Counted from the first letter of the stretch, positions 1-10,790 are shown. The stretch: 64,000 bases of DNA from Ascaphus truei (GCA_036426205.1 CM071587.1:981986-1045985); one strand, 5' to 3'. Notes: a model not told the origin generated them from the letters alone. Program-made: numbers and translations.

Positions 1-185
1 TTTGGTAATAAGGAGTATTATAGGAGAGGTTTATGGGGTAATAGGATTATTCTTGTGTAGCCTTTTTCTTTGTTACTCTTATGAGTTTTCTTGATTGTTT
101 TTTCTATTTTTTACTCTGTTATCCTTTTTCCTCTTTCTTTTTAATATTCTTTTTTTCTCTTTCTCTTTTTTATCTCTTTTTTCCT

Positions 186-840
186 ATGAGGAGTTATAGT
201 AGCGGTTAATATGGGGGTAATAGGGAGGGTTATATGGGGTAATAGGAGGCGTTATAGGGAGCGGTTTGTATGGGTAATAGGAGAGGAGTTAAGGGAGCGA
301 GTTATTATGGGTAATAGGGATTATAGGGGACGGTTATATGGGGTACTAGGGATGGGTTTTTTATGGGGTAATGGAGGCGTTATAGGGAGCGGTTGTAGGG
401 TAAATAGGCGTCTTTAGGAGCGGTTTATTGGGGTAAGAGGAGGCGTTATAGGGAGCGTTTATGGGGTAATAGGAGGAGTTATAGGGAGCGGTTAAATGGG
501 TACAGAGGAGTTATAGGGCGGTTTATATGGGGAATAGGACGGAGTTATAGGAGCGGTTAAGGATGGGTTAAAGGAGGAGATTTAGGGAGCGGTTATATGG
601 GTAATAGGGGAGTTCTAGGGAGCGTATATGGGGTATAGGAGGAGTTCTAGGAGCGGTTATATGGGGTAGTAGGAGAGGTGATTTATGGGAGGCGGTTTAT
701 TGGGGTTAATGGAGGATTATGGGAGTGTTATATGGGGTAATAGGAGGGGGAGTTATAGGGAACGGTTTATATGGGGTAATAGGGGAGTTATAGGAGCGGT
801 TATATGGGCAATAGGAGGGGTTGAATAGGGGTATATGAGT
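186..840. repeat. 35-bp G-rich minisatellite
   Basis: Degenerate tandem repeat of about 35 bp built on gggagcggttatatggggta followed by ataggaggagttata. Copies differ by frequent one-base gaps. Bases 1-185 before it are T-rich and hold nothing recognisable. The open frames here are repeat products. Confidence 0.85.
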
Positions 841-994
841 TATATTGGAGTTTCTCAGACACGGGAGCAGACCAAAGTTGGCATTTCTGTGTCCACATGA
901 AAGTCTCATTAATAACGTTGTGATATTGACTGTGTGTAATAGAGAGAGTGACAGAGACCCCCTGACAGCACTTTTACGTGTGTGTTATATAATC

Positions 995-1355
995 AGTGAA
1001 TGTTTCAGTTGTGTTACAGGGTGTGTGTGTGCGCACACCAGACACGCAGTTTGTGTACAGTGTAGGAGTTTCTGTGTGTGTTGTGTGGGTCCAGAACCAC
1101 AGTTCGTTTGTATACAGTGTAGGAGTGTGTGTGTGTGTGTGTTTGTGTCGGACCACAGTTTGTTATACAAGTATCATCGTGGTGTGTGTGTGTGTAGGTT
1201 TGGTTGGGTTCAAACACCCTGACAAACTCATTTGTATACACAATGTAGATGTGGTTGTGGTCGGACCACACCGTTTGTATACAGTGTAGCAGTGTGTGGT
1301 GCGTGTCGATGTGTGTGTGTGTGGTTGTTGTGTGGGTGTTTGTAGTGTGGTGTGT

Positions 1356-1387
<32 letters not shown>

Positions 1388-1392
1388 GGACA
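995..1392. repeat. GT-rich satellite with a longer period
   Basis: Runs of (GT)n are interleaved with recurring segments containing 'cagtttgtatacagtgtagga'-like sequence, so this is a degenerate higher-order repeat as well as a microsatellite. It lies immediately downstream (minus strand) of a KIAA1755-like exon. Confidence 0.8.
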
Positions 1393-1395
1393 CAC

Positions 1396-1544
1396 CTGAC
1401 ATCCTGAGAGCAGCAGAAGCGAGCAGCCTCCTTGCGGAGTCTGGCCAGCGTGGTCCCCCCGTCCCGCTGTAGAGACACTAAGCGTGAGTCGCTCAGCACG
1501 AGCATCATCAGCTCACGGTACTGGGTCATCTTCTCCTCTGCTTC
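1396..1544 (-). CDS. kiaa1755: KIAA1755-like exon (spectrin-like helix)
   Basis: A 149-bp exon read right to left. The acceptor is ctgacgcag before 1544 and the donor is gtgtgt after 1396. It encodes 49 residues plus two bases, including QYRELMMLVLSDSRLVSLQR and GGTTLARLRKEAARF, a heptad-like helical stretch. In human KIAA1755 the matching segment follows the SEC14-like domain and reads similarly (GG.TLARL). It begins in phase 0, as required by the preceding exon (2215-2313). It is the last exon visible; the rest of the gene lies left of base 1. Function is unknown beyond family resemblance to SEC14/spectrin proteins related to PLEKHG4. Confidence 0.85.
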
Positions 1545-1574
1545 CTGCGTCAGAATTTGGAAACTTACCACAGT

Positions 1575-1880
1575 GTCCCTCCATCTTCCCCCCATATCCT
1601 CACCATCTCCCCCCAATCTCCTCCCATCCCCATTCCATCTCCTCACCATCACCTCACCATCTCCCCCAATCTCCTCCCATCCCCATCCCATCACCTCCCC
1701 ATCACCTCACCATCTCCCCCAATCTCCTCCCATCCCCATCCCATCTCCTCACCATCACCTCACCATCTCCCCCCAATCTCCTCCCATCCCATCTCCTCAC
1801 CATCCCCTCACCATCTCCCCCCAATCTCCTCCCATCCCCATCCCATCTCCTCACCATCACCTCACCATCTCCCCGCATTT
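1575..1880. repeat. Pyrimidine-rich tandem repeat
   Basis: CT/CA-rich units of roughly 50-56 bp made of smaller modules such as catctcctcaccatcacctc and tccccccaatctcctcccat. It lies in the intron upstream of the 1396-1544 exon and could lengthen its polypyrimidine environment on the other strand only. Overlapping proline/serine-rich open frames are artefacts. Confidence 0.85.
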
Positions 1881-2214
1881 GTCAAGTTCCCTCAAACAGA
1901 CCACAAGTGAGGACCTCTCCATATCAGAAAAGTGCATAGCTAGGCCAGGGCTTTTATTATTTACTGAGGAAGACTGGTACCTGAAAACACCTTGTGCAGT
2001 GAGTGCCCTCTACTAAGGAGTACCCGGGCACACTGCAGCGGTGAGCCCTGAACTGTCCTCTATTTACTGGCAGCACTGAGCACCCTATACCCCATACTTG
2101 TTGGGCACATCCCGGCTGGAACATGGTTTCTTATAACCCATAAGCCCTGTAGGGCACTGCCTTCTCCTCAACCAGAGGGCACTGCCCTCTTCTGAGCCAC
2201 AGAGCTCCCCATAC
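1881..2214. other. Intron, nothing recognised
   Basis: Unique-looking intron sequence between two KIAA1755-like exons. I see no repeat, RNA gene or exon in it. Confidence 0.5.
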
Positions 2215-2313
2215 CTGGGAGTCTTGCGGAGTACTGCCCTCTCCCAGCTCCTGGATGGAGCGCTGCAGTAACTCGGAAGCCTTCCTCAGGTCTGCGAGGA
2301 ATGTGTCCAGCTT
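2215..2313 (-). CDS. kiaa1755: KIAA1755-like exon
   Basis: A 99-bp phase-0 exon with acceptor ctccttcag and donor gtatgg. It encodes 33 residues starting KLDTFLADLRKASELLQRSI, the helical segment directly after the SEC14-like domain. Human KIAA1755 has KLDPFLADL at the same place. It joins in frame to 2994-3110 upstream and 1396-1544 downstream. No frameshift or stop is seen. Confidence 0.9.
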
Positions 2314-2993
2314 CTGAAGGAGGAGAGGAGAGACAAGCTGGCAGTTGCCAGGAGCACGAGGCGAGAGGGCGACAAGGGGTGAGATACGTGGATCTTCTAA
2401 CATTAGGGGTGACAATGGGGCAGACAACACAGGCCAGACAGCGAGGTTTGTGTGAGGAGAAGTGTCCCAGGACTCCACACGTTTATAAGTTGTCCCTGAA
2501 GCAGACAGCACTGTAACATGTTAGATTCCTGAACATATTAGAAGTTGGGATACCTTTTAATGACGTAAATTTCCTATATAAAGGAGATAAGTGTACTGGA
2601 GAAGCGAAATATAAGGAAGGAAGCTTCTACCCAAAACAGTGCCCCATGGATACATACACCCCCAGGTATATACACCCCCAGATACATTCACCCCGGGTAT
2701 ATACACCCCTGGGTACATACATGCTTCCTCCCTTGTACTTCTGACTTGCGAGGGCTCAGAACATGTGAACAGATACTGTATACTGTATCTATCATGAACA
2801 CGGATCCATGAACACGTATGACAACATGCAACATGTAACCTTCTGCACCACCTATATCCCTACTGGAACTCGCACTCTAGATGAATGTTTGAAAGCATGC
2901 GTGTCCTGTTGACATGCGTGTGTTTAATCCAACGGAGATTAAGCATGCAGTGACACACCACACCAATTCATTGAGGCTCCTGCTGACAGGCAC
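2314..2993. other. Intron with a short tandem repeat
   Basis: Intron of the KIAA1755-like gene. The only recognisable element is a short run at about 2650-2725 of 'tatacacccccag'-type units. The remainder shows nothing I can name. Confidence 0.5.
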
Positions 2994-3110
2994 CTGGTAG
3001 AACTGAACCCATTCGCTGTGACAATAGGGGAAGGTCCCCCCCAGATCCCAGGTCAGCTGCCCGATCTCCACGTACCGGCTCAGAGACTTCACAGACGTTA
3101 GGACCTCCAC
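2994..3110 (-). CDS. kiaa1755: KIAA1755-like exon (end of SEC14-like domain)
   Basis: A 117-bp phase-0 exon with acceptor tccttcctacag and donor gtgcct. Its 39 residues include EVLTSVKSLSRYVEIGQLT and PYCHSEWVQFYQ. The C-terminal 'PYCH.EWV.F.Q' block is the conserved end of the SEC14/CRAL-TRIO-like domain in KIAA1755 and its PLEKHG4 relatives. The reading frame is intact and the splice phases fit both neighbours. Confidence 0.92.
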
Positions 3111-3263
3111 CTGTAGGAAGGATACAACAGTGAGTTCCGAGCACTGGGTGGGCCGCAGGGGGTATTGTCGCTTATCTCAGGGGTCTACCCCTCTACTCAT
3201 CACTAACTTCTGTAAGAACCAGGGAACCCAGCAGCTGTGAGGTGTGACGAGGTCCGTACTCAC

Positions 3264-3350
3264 TTGCAGCCCGGGGATCCTGTCCAGCTGGGCCGCTGCC
3301 TCCTTCTCTACCAAAAACAAGATGTTTTGGAAGGAGCCAGGAGAGGAGGC
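3264..3350 (-). CDS. kiaa1755: KIAA1755-like exon (SEC14-like domain)
   Basis: An 87-bp phase-0 exon with acceptor ctctctctag and donor gtgagt. It encodes 29 residues including FQNILFLVEKEAAAQLDRIP. The 'ILFLVEKEAA' strand is a hallmark of the lipid-binding-fold core in this family. The next exon on the minus strand (2994-3110) continues it in frame. Confidence 0.92.
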
Positions 3351-4015
3351 CTAGAGAGAGTAGAAAAGATTCAGACTCCATCTTGCATTGCTAGGTTCCA
3401 TTTTGTTCTGGAGGCGTATAATTTGGCATTTTAAGATAGGATTTGGGGCTTTTTGCTGGTGCAGCACAAAATATGCCAATTAAAATGGAACCAAGACATC
3501 TGTATACCAAACAGGAGATTCTATTTTCAAGTATGACAATTAAAATGAAAGCCCCTGTGGTGGAAAACGGGATATTCACAGATAGGCAAAGCCCCAGACT
3601 TCTGATAGGTATCTGTTACAGAAGTAAACATGCTTTTCTGTATTAATTGCTTATTAGTAACTGTGAGGTATAGTTTGACAAGTAGTGAGAAAAAGGAGTA
3701 ACTGCCGTGTATAGCTTAGCTAGTAGGGAGAGAAAGTGTATGAAGGTTTGTGCCTGGACATATAGAGAACAGAACTAGGATATACAGTAACATCATGCTG
3801 ATTAGTTCTCAACTCCGAACCCTTAATATGCTTTCTGTCTCTGGAGGATTAATGATTATTGGAGCAAAGATACCTGCCTCAATCTTGAAGGATCTAAAGG
3901 ATTATTACTCAGAGAGGGCCATGGGGGAAGGGGATAAGCAATATTACCAGACTTGTGTATTACATGGGAAGCTAGTCAGGACAGTCACACTTATTGTAGG
4001 GCAGTCTAATTTATT
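3351..4015. other. Intron, nothing recognised
   Basis: AT-richer unique sequence. The short open frames in it show no similarity that I recognise. Confidence 0.45.
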
Positions 4016-4810
4016 AGAAGACAGTCTCATTGGAAGGCAATCTTACTCACTGGGAGCTAGTCTCATTGGTGGGCAGTCCACAGTCATAGGGAGACAGTGT
4101 CTCATTGGAAGGTAGTGTCACTCTTTAGAAGACAGTCTCACACATTGGAAGGCAGTCTTACTCATTGGGAGGTTAGTCTCAATTATCGAAGACAATCTCA
4201 CTCATTGGGAGGTTAGTTTTACTCATTGCAGGACAGTCTCTCATTGCAGGACAGTCTCACTCATTGGAAGGCAGTCTCACTCATTGGAAGGCAGTCTCAC
4301 TCATTGGAAGGCAGTCCCACTCATTGGAAGGCAGTCTCACTCATCAGAGGACAGTTTCACTCTTTGGGAGGAAGTCTCACTCATTGGGAGGCAGTCTCGC
4401 TCATTGGGAGGTTAGTCTCACTGATCTAAGGACAGTCTCACTCATTGGAGGATAATCTCACTTATTGGAGGATAATCTCACTCATTCAAAGTCAGTCTCA
4501 CTCATTGTAGAACAGACTCACTTATCAGGGGACAGTCATTCATTCGAAGGCAGTCTCACTCATTGGGAGGTTACTCTCACTCAACGGAGCACAGTGTCAC
4601 TCATTGAAGGACACTCACTCATTGGAGAACAGTCTCACTCATTGGAGAACAGTCTCACTCATTGGAGAACAGTATCACTCATGGGAGCACAGTCTCACTC
4701 ATTGAAGGACACTCACTCATTGGAGAACAATCTCACTCATTGGGAGGTTAGTCTCACTCATTGGAAGATCATCTCACTCACTGGGAGGCAGCCTTACTCA
4801 TTCATATGAG
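4016..4810. repeat. 20-bp minisatellite
   Basis: Tandem copies of about 20 bp, consensus cactcattggaaggcagtct, with point variation. It is followed by an AT dinucleotide run at 4859-4882. Confidence 0.92.
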
Positions 4811-5233
4811 TAGTCATATAATGAGACCTTGCTCCCTAAAAACAAAATTATTCTTTGAATATATATATATATATATATATATTATTTTTACCAGGCCCTC
4901 CAGATCTCACTGTTTCTCAGATAAATCTGTAATAATAACCCCTTCAATGCCGTATCAGAGTGAGAGGAACATCCTATGTGAGAGACCTCAGGCAAGCTGG
5001 GGTGTTCCGGTTGTGTGCTTCTGAGAGGACACAGGCTCACTTGAGCTTGTTACGTAATTGCCGCGCTGAGCAGCTCTTGGCTCAGACCTCGCTGCTAACA
5101 GTCTGAATCATACTCTTCCGGACTGCACCTGCGTGTGAGATGAGCGCATGTCTGGGCCGGGCAGAGTGTGGCCAGCTGTCACTGAGCTGTGAGAAATCCC
5201 CGAAACGGACATCACACGGCTCGCTGACCTCAC

Positions 5234-5327
5234 CTGGACGCACTGCAGAGCTGCGTGCAAACACGAAGTGGGAGCCGGCGTCCTGGCATCCACCAGGACC
5301 AGTAACCCCAGGTCCTTCACCTCCTTC
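5234..5327 (-). CDS. kiaa1755: KIAA1755-like exon (SEC14-like domain)
   Basis: A 94-bp exon with acceptor tttcctctccgcag and donor gtgagg. Its first base completes a codon begun in exon 6394-6517, and it then encodes 31 residues, KEVKDLGLLVLVDARTPAPT and onward to CVQ. The 'GLLVLVDAR' strand matches 'GLAVLIDARR' of human KIAA1755. It ends in phase 0, as exon 3264-3350 requires. Confidence 0.93.
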
Positions 5328-5659
5328 CTGCGGAGAGGAAACGGGCAGCAGTGCTGAGTATTGCTGTCAAATCAGCAGAGTCCCCATGTGTGTGTGACCG
5401 CACCAGAGAAGACTTTAGCCCCATCCATTGGAATAGAGCTGATCTTTTACCCAGGGCTGATCAGCAGCTTATGCACAGTAAATATGGCTGAAAGATACTT
5501 ATTCAGTAAGAGGGTAATTGCACTGCTAATGTCAGAAAACACCCATTGGTATGAAAGGGATTGAATAAGCCTAAGGGAGACTGGCAAAATGGCATGGAAT
5601 ATTAATATCATGGGTGTATATAAATGATCATAGAGGATATTTTTGGCCATGGTAGGAAT

Positions 5660-6385
5660 TGAACGCATGGCCGAGCTGGGAGTTGGGAGCTGGGTGCTAG
5701 GTTCTGGGAGCTGGGTCATGGGTGCTAGGTTCTGGGAGCTGGATGCTGGGTTTTGGGAGCTGGATGTAGGGTACTAGTTGCTGGGAGCTGAATGCTGGGA
5801 GCTAGATGCTGGGAGCTGGATGCCGAGTACTAGGTGCTGGGAGATGGATGTTGGGTACTAGTTGCTGGGAGCTGGATGCTAGGTACTGGGAGCTGGATGC
5901 TGGGTACTAGGTGCTGGGTACTAGGTGCTCGGAGCTGGATGCTGGGTACTAGGTGCTGGATGCTTGGTACTAGCTGCTGGGAGCTAGGTGCTGGGTACTA
6001 GGTGCTGGATGCTGGGTACTTGGTGCTGGATGCTGGGTACTAGGAGCTGGATGCTGGGTACTAGGTTCTGGGAGCTGGGTACTAGGTGCTGGGAGCTGGA
6101 TGCTAGTTGCTGGATGCTGGGTACTAGGTGCTGGATTCTGGGAACTAGGTGCTGGATTCTGGGAACTAGGTGCTGGGAGCTGGATGCAGGGTACTAGGTG
6201 CTGGATGCTGGGTATTAGGTGCTGGGAGCTGGTTGCTGGATGCTAGTTGCTGGATGCTGGGTACTAGGTGCTGGGAGCTGGGTACTAGGTGGTGGTAGCT
6301 AGTTGCTGGATGCTGGGTACTAGTTGCTGGGAGCTGGGTACTAGGTGCTGGATGCTGGGTACTAGGTGCTGGGAGCTGGGTGCAT
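5660..6385. repeat. 14/28-bp minisatellite (gctggg/gtactag)
   Basis: Degenerate repeat of modules tgctgggagctggg and tgctgggtactagg. It runs to within 10 bp of the donor of exon 6394-6517, so array-length changes could affect splicing of that exon (inference). Confidence 0.9.
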
Positions 6386-6393
6386 TCTCTTAC

Positions 6394-6517
6394 CTGGCGA
6401 CAGAGCACAGGTACAGGAGGAGCCGTGCCAGCTCCCGTGCGGAGCACCACGTGGCCTCCCAGGCTGTGCTGTCTGTGGTCACTTGGATCAGGGCCCGGCC
6501 CAGCTTGTCCCTGCTCC
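6394..6517 (-). CDS. kiaa1755: KIAA1755-like exon (start of SEC14-like domain)
   Basis: A 124-bp exon with acceptor gtgaccctag and donor gtaaga. Two bases complete a codon from the upstream exon, then 40 residues follow, including LGRALIQVTT and WEATWCSARELARLLLYLCS. Human KIAA1755 has a closely similar GRPLLLVSTT ... WEAPWC segment here. It leaves two bases that are completed by exon 5234-5327, so phases agree on both sides. Confidence 0.93.
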
Positions 6518-7180
6518 CTAGGGTCACAATTAACACACATAGTACTTTATCAGCCCCCTACCCCATAAACAGCACAGGCAGAAACAGGATCCAATCAAAA
6601 ACCCTCTGAGTATGAGCATGGTGCAATATAAAAGTATGCTGAGTACTAGTATAAGCATCCAACTGCAACATATGTCCACATAGAATAGAGACATACATAT
6701 ATATATATAGTCAGATAGGGCAGTTGGCACTCCCATGAATGAAAAAGTAGTTTGCTGGTGTATTAGTGAAAGTGGTACATCAAACACCAACGTTTCAGTC
6801 CTCGCAGATGGACCTTCCTCAGGGTGATACGTGGTACCACTTTCACTAATACACTTTTTTCTATACTACTCCGCTGTGTGCAGTCGCTTGATTTCCGGAT
6901 TACACGGTATCGTATTACTATAAACAAATATAAGGAAACAGGACAGGCACTCCAAGATCCAAAGGTAACATGTATTCCTCAAAGGAATAAAGGCTCTGTT
7001 GGGAGCCGAAACATTGAGGAATAAATGTCACCTTTGGATCTGGGAGTGCCTGTCCTGTTTTCTCATATCAGACGTGCTGACATTGGGACAGTCTGCACCT
7101 TACATACCCCCTTTGTATATGAGAGACAGACACACCCACACAGCCGGCACTCCAATGTAACACAACAGAGTAGGTGCATG
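6518..7180. repeat. Intronic repeat patchwork with 'aacgtttc' motifs
   Basis: Contains an AT-dinucleotide run (6694-6708) and copies, in both orientations, of a 'caccaacgtttcagtcctcg...ccttcctcagggtg' module (around 6786-6830 and again near 7480). This module is common in amphibian interspersed repeats; I do not assign it to a family. Confidence 0.45.
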
Positions 7181-7366
7181 TGGGGTTGCCAGGTGGCTTC
7201 TCCAAAAATACTGGACTCAGTGGTGAAAGGTGCGTCAGGTCACTATGTCCAGGGAGGTAATACCGGACACATACATGTCCAGTATTACAGTACCTCTCAT
7301 TTTTTACTGGACAGAGTATCCAAATACAGGACAGTCCAGTTCAATACCGGACACCTGGCAACCCTA
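7181..7366 (+). mobile_element. hAT-type MITE, copy A
   Basis: A 186-bp palindromic element. The left end tggggttgccaggtggc is inverted at the right end as ccggacacctggcaaccct. It is flanked by an 8-bp duplication ggtgcatg at 7173-7180 and 7367-7374. Eight-base target duplications with TAGGG-like ends are typical of hAT elements. It has no coding capacity. It carries the internal motif ggaggtaataccggacacat, which recurs as a minisatellite at 46 kb. Confidence 0.88.
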
Positions 7367-7830
7367 GGTGCATGTCCCATAATAAGTAGATAAACATACG
7401 ATACAGTTCACATGGGAATCAACGGACAGCACTCAGGTTTCGAATTGTAGAACATATATTGTGGAAAAGTAAGACACAAATCACCAACGTTTCGGACCCA
7501 CAAGCGGGACCTTCTTCAGGGTAGTGCAGTGAAGGAATGAAATGCCCATACTAATGTACCCCCACCCCCAGGTGCACAAGTGTTGAGTAGCACAAATCAC
7601 AATCACCAAAAAATTTAAAGTGGTGGCTACTTAAAACATTACCTACCGAATGCTCCGATACAATTGCAGGTAGTATATTCGCAGGAGAAACGAACTTCCA
7701 AAACATCCACGGGGGGAGTTTACTGAATCAACATTTATAAGAACTGTCTCAAGACAGCGAAACCTTGATTCAATATTCTGATGTTTTGGAGGTCCTGTGA
7801 GTGCTGATTCTTCCATGAATATATATACAT

Positions 7831-7932
7831 TTCCCAGAATCCCTTGCTGCAGTGGAAGTACTGTATGCTGGGTGATAATGGTGAAAGGCAGGGTTGCAGA
7901 CCTGTCTAAGACGTGCATGTGCTCACAAGTGA
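7831..7932 (-). repeat. SINE-like repeat (octamer family), copy 1
   Basis: Reverse-complement copy of a short interspersed repeat also present near 14200, 15700 and 49450. The shared core is 'agtgcttccactgcagcaagggattctggg'-like, followed by 'aatgacatgca'. No function is implied. Confidence 0.7.
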
Positions 7933-8057
7933 TATTTTTATTTGCTATATGCTAACGGTGGAGGTCTATTGTCGCCTTCTTCACCCACCACAACTTAAAA
8001 TGTGTGTATGTATATATAATACAGAGGGTGGCATGCGATGGCCGTGGTGACACAGAC

Positions 8058-8255
8058 CTGGGAGGCACGCAATTCCCGAGTATAATAACTTGGCGCTGAG
8101 GTCTTGGCACTGAATCGGAGGGTTAGGGATGGGCTCCCAGAGAGCAGCTCCTCTTAATGGGGATCCTACAATGGAAACCCACAGGCCAGTCTTGGATGCC
8201 ACCTTCTGCACGGAAGAAGTGACCTCGAGGGCAGAGGTTGCGCTGGGCACCGTTC
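8058..8255 (-). CDS. kiaa1755: KIAA1755-like exon (IACLPG junction)
   Basis: A 198-bp exon with a strong acceptor (tctcttccccgcacag) and donor gtctgt. It encodes a linker beginning TVPSATSALEVTSSVQ and ending SGIACLPG, where the last codon is split with exon 6394-6517. IACLPG is identical to the human KIAA1755 sequence just before its SEC14-like domain. I chose the acceptor at 8256 over one at 8243 because only the former is in phase with the large upstream exon. No stops are seen. Confidence 0.92.
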
Positions 8256-8440
8256 CTGTGCGGGGAAGAGAGGAGCCTGGTTATCTCATGACTGGAGGAT
8301 CAGGTCCCATAGACAGAGCCCCCGCCCCCCCTATTCACTAAAGAGAGTTAAGCATTTGAACGAGAGTTAAGACGTGCAAAACCTTTACCAGCTCTGGGCC
8401 AGAGAGGCACAGAAAGAGAGACGATGTAGGCAGATGGATA

Positions 8441-8490
8441 AACAGACACACACCGATAGCAGACAGACAGACAGACAGACAGACCGACAC
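8441..8490. repeat. (CAGA)n microsatellite
   Basis: Tandem cagacagacaga. A similar cagacagacagatggacaga tract reappears at 9830-9865 on the far side of the inserted element, so the element appears to have split one microsatellite. Confidence 0.85.
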
Positions 8491-8596
8491 ATAGGTAGCT
8501 ATTCTAGTAGCTTCGATAAAATTTCTGTCACCTCGAACGCGGTATTCAGGAAGAATCAGAAGCCATTAACTCAAGTCATAAACCGTAAGGGCTTTG

Positions 8597-8945
8597 GCCC
8601 CGATCCTCCCGACAATAGGCGCGCCTGGTGGCATGGCGGCGCGTGCAGAGACTACAGCAGCAATCGGTGGTCTGTAGGGGGGCGCAGGGGTGCTGGGCCA
8701 GGACAGGGGATGGAGGGGGGGGGGCGCGGTATATCGGCCCTGCCATTGGCTGCACGCCGCCCACGTGACCGCGTTGCTGGAAGACATCATTCTTGTCTTC
8801 CCTGCTCGCATACGCGTCACAGCGCTTTGCGCACACACACACACACACACACACACAGCCACTGGGGCCTGCCAACAGAGGGCTGTGCTGTGGCGCACAT
8901 GTCGTAGCGCGCGCTGCCATGACTACCGGGGACTCAAACTTAGGT
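8597..8945 (-). repeat. GC-rich palindromic repeat with nested (CA)n
   Basis: A CpG-rich insertion inside the 1.3-kb TIR element, containing a CA run at about 8828-8858. The reverse complement matches 45337-45660 (for example gcgcgcctggtggcatggcg against cgccatgccgccaggcgcgc). Ends of the related copy read taaggctgagtccccggt and its inverse. Confidence 0.75.
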
Positions 8946-9082
8946 GGGAAAATGCCAATACCGTACGGAACGCATGATGGTATCTCAGCCTTTTTGTAAG
9001 CTCTCCCCTTTGCGATCTGCCCACAGTCTGTAAGAGCGGCGTCCCCCTGCACAGCTCTCACAGGCGATTGCGCTGTTTTTTT

Positions 9083-9260
9083 GTATGTCTTTATTTATAT
9101 AGCGCCATTAATGTACATAGCGCTGCACAGCAGTAACATACGTCACAATCATATAAATAACAAATAATACAAATTACACATCATGGGAATAAGCGCTTCA
9201 GACATAAAAGTAACATTTAGGGGAAGGATTCCCTGCTCCGAAGAGCTTACAATCTAATTG
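9083..9260 (+). repeat. SINE-like repeat (tttatatagcgcc family)
   Basis: Begins tgtctttatttatatagcgc and ends ctccgaagagcttacaatct. Further copies lie at 16951-17065, 50503-50678 and 53481-53618. No RNA polymerase III boxes can be stated with confidence. Confidence 0.8.
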
Positions 9261-9587
9261 TTTTTATTTTAATTTTAATAACAGAGTATTGTAGCAGGGG
9301 GTCTCCGGAGCTGAACCGCATTCATTTCAGGTCTGGGGACCCCTTTCTTCCCGAGTTACAAGCCCCGGTATTAGGTACCAGTATTTCCCAGGTGTTTTAC
9401 AGTAAATGCCCCGGTCACGTGACGCGGGAGGTTTAAACAAAGCAGGGTTGTAACTGCTAAGGTAACGAAGGGGTTAACTCCTCCCGTAACGCTCTCCGCA
9501 AGGCCTAAACACCCATCACGGGCCAAATACCACCTTCACCCACCCCCGCTACTCACAATAACCCGGGCACTGGTAGTTAACCCCTTA

Positions 9588-9617
9588 ATTACCTTAGCGG
9601 TTAGCCGCTAAGGTAAT
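9588..9617. repeat. Perfect 13-bp hairpin
   Basis: attaccttagcgg and its exact inverse ccgctaaggtaat are separated by four bases, inside the 1.3-kb TIR element. A related hairpin occurs in the 8.7-kb element. Confidence 0.85.
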
Positions 9618-9975
9618 GAAGCCGCCTGTGCATGTGAGTTGGTGCTGTTTTTCAGCTCCGCCCGGTGTGTTTGGGCTGCGGCACTACCGCTCGGGGAGAC
9701 GCACATCCTGTACGAGTTTGGCAGGTCATCAGAGCTTTCTGAATAGCTACCTTGCCAAATCGTGCGGGAAGTGCTCAAAAAGCTCGATGAGTTAGTTATC
9801 GAGGCTACTAGAATAGGCCCTGCAGACTGAGACGACAGACAGACAGATGGACAGATAGACAGATGCTGCGCAATCATTTTATTTATGAGGTTCAGCCATG
9901 ACACACTACAGGGTTAAGTCACTATCAGTTCACACCATGTTACAGATCAAATGGTAACATAACTCCTCAGATAAG

Positions 9976-10163
9976 TAGGGTTGCCAGGTGTCCGGTATTG
10001 AACTGGACTGTCCTGTATTTGGATAATCTGTCCAGTAACAAAATGAGAGGTACTGTAATACTGGACATGTATGTGTCCGGTATTTTCCTCCCTGGACATA
10101 GTGACCTGACGCACCTTTCACCATGGAGTCCAGTATTTTTGGAGAAGCCACCTGGCAACCCTA
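9976..10163 (-). mobile_element. hAT-type MITE, copy B
   Basis: A second copy of the 7181-7366 element in the opposite orientation. Ends tagggttgccaggtg and cacctggcaaccc+ta are inverted. The 8-bp duplication cagataag flanks it exactly (9968-9975 and 10164-10171). Two independent 8-bp duplications make the hAT assignment firm. Confidence 0.9.
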
Positions 10164-10559
10164 CAGATAAGTGAGTGCCATGAAAAGCCTGTGCAGCATC
10201 AAACAGAGAGGAGTCTGACAAGTCATCACATGTGACCCCCCCCCCCTGCCATAAAGAAAAGGATCAGTCAGCTCCACGTGTGTCACAGAAAGGTCCCCAT
10301 GGACCAGTGTCCTGCTGTTAGGGTCACACGGGGTCATGAGACTTTTTTTTTATAGTAACCAGGGCCAGACCTTACATTCCACTGCCCCAGAAACCTGCAG
10401 ATCTTGTACATAGCGAGAACACCACCAGGCGGTGTCACCTATAACCGGCGTCCTGTCACAAAGCGATGACCAGCGGGGGTCCACCAGAGCAACTGGAGAA
10501 AGCAAGTGATTAGTGTCCTCTCCAGAGGTTAATTACCCCTCTTCCTTTTCCAGTTATAG

Positions 10560-10790
10560 GGCACTGTTTCTCATGCCCCTACAGCATCCTTGATATTAGC
10601 CCATCAAAGGACATTACACTAACCCTATGGCACCTGTTGCATTAGCACAACAAGGGACATTATACTAACCCTACAGCACCTATTACATAATCCCATCAAA
10701 GGACATTACACTAACCCTACACAGAACCTGTTACATTAGCACAACAACCGACATTATACTAACTCTACAGCACCTATTACATTGGCCCTA
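10560..10790. repeat. Short tandem repeat of about 46 bp
   Basis: Four to five degenerate units containing ggacattacactaaccctac and cacctattacattagcacaa in alternation. It lies in the intron between the large and the 198-bp KIAA1755-like exons. A C homopolymer follows at 10921-10940. Confidence 0.7.

Larger units (their letters stand above)
8494..9820. mobile_element. Short TIR element (1.3 kb), relative of the 8.7-kb element
   Basis: The left end agctattctagtagcttcgat (8497-8517) is inverted at the right end as atcgaggctactagaataggcc (9798-9819). Internal blocks (cggtattcagga, aaaatgccaatacc, ggcctaaacaccca, aaataccaccttcaccc, ctcggggagacgcac) recur in order in 32215-40908. There is no open frame of transposase type, so it is non-autonomous. 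Superfamily not assigned: a clear target duplication is not visible. Confidence 0.8.

Noticed and set aside
8058..8242. Alternative acceptor at 8243 for the IACLPG exon
   Set aside because: It breaks phase with the 818-bp exon, while the acceptor at 8256 has a better pyrimidine tract and fits.
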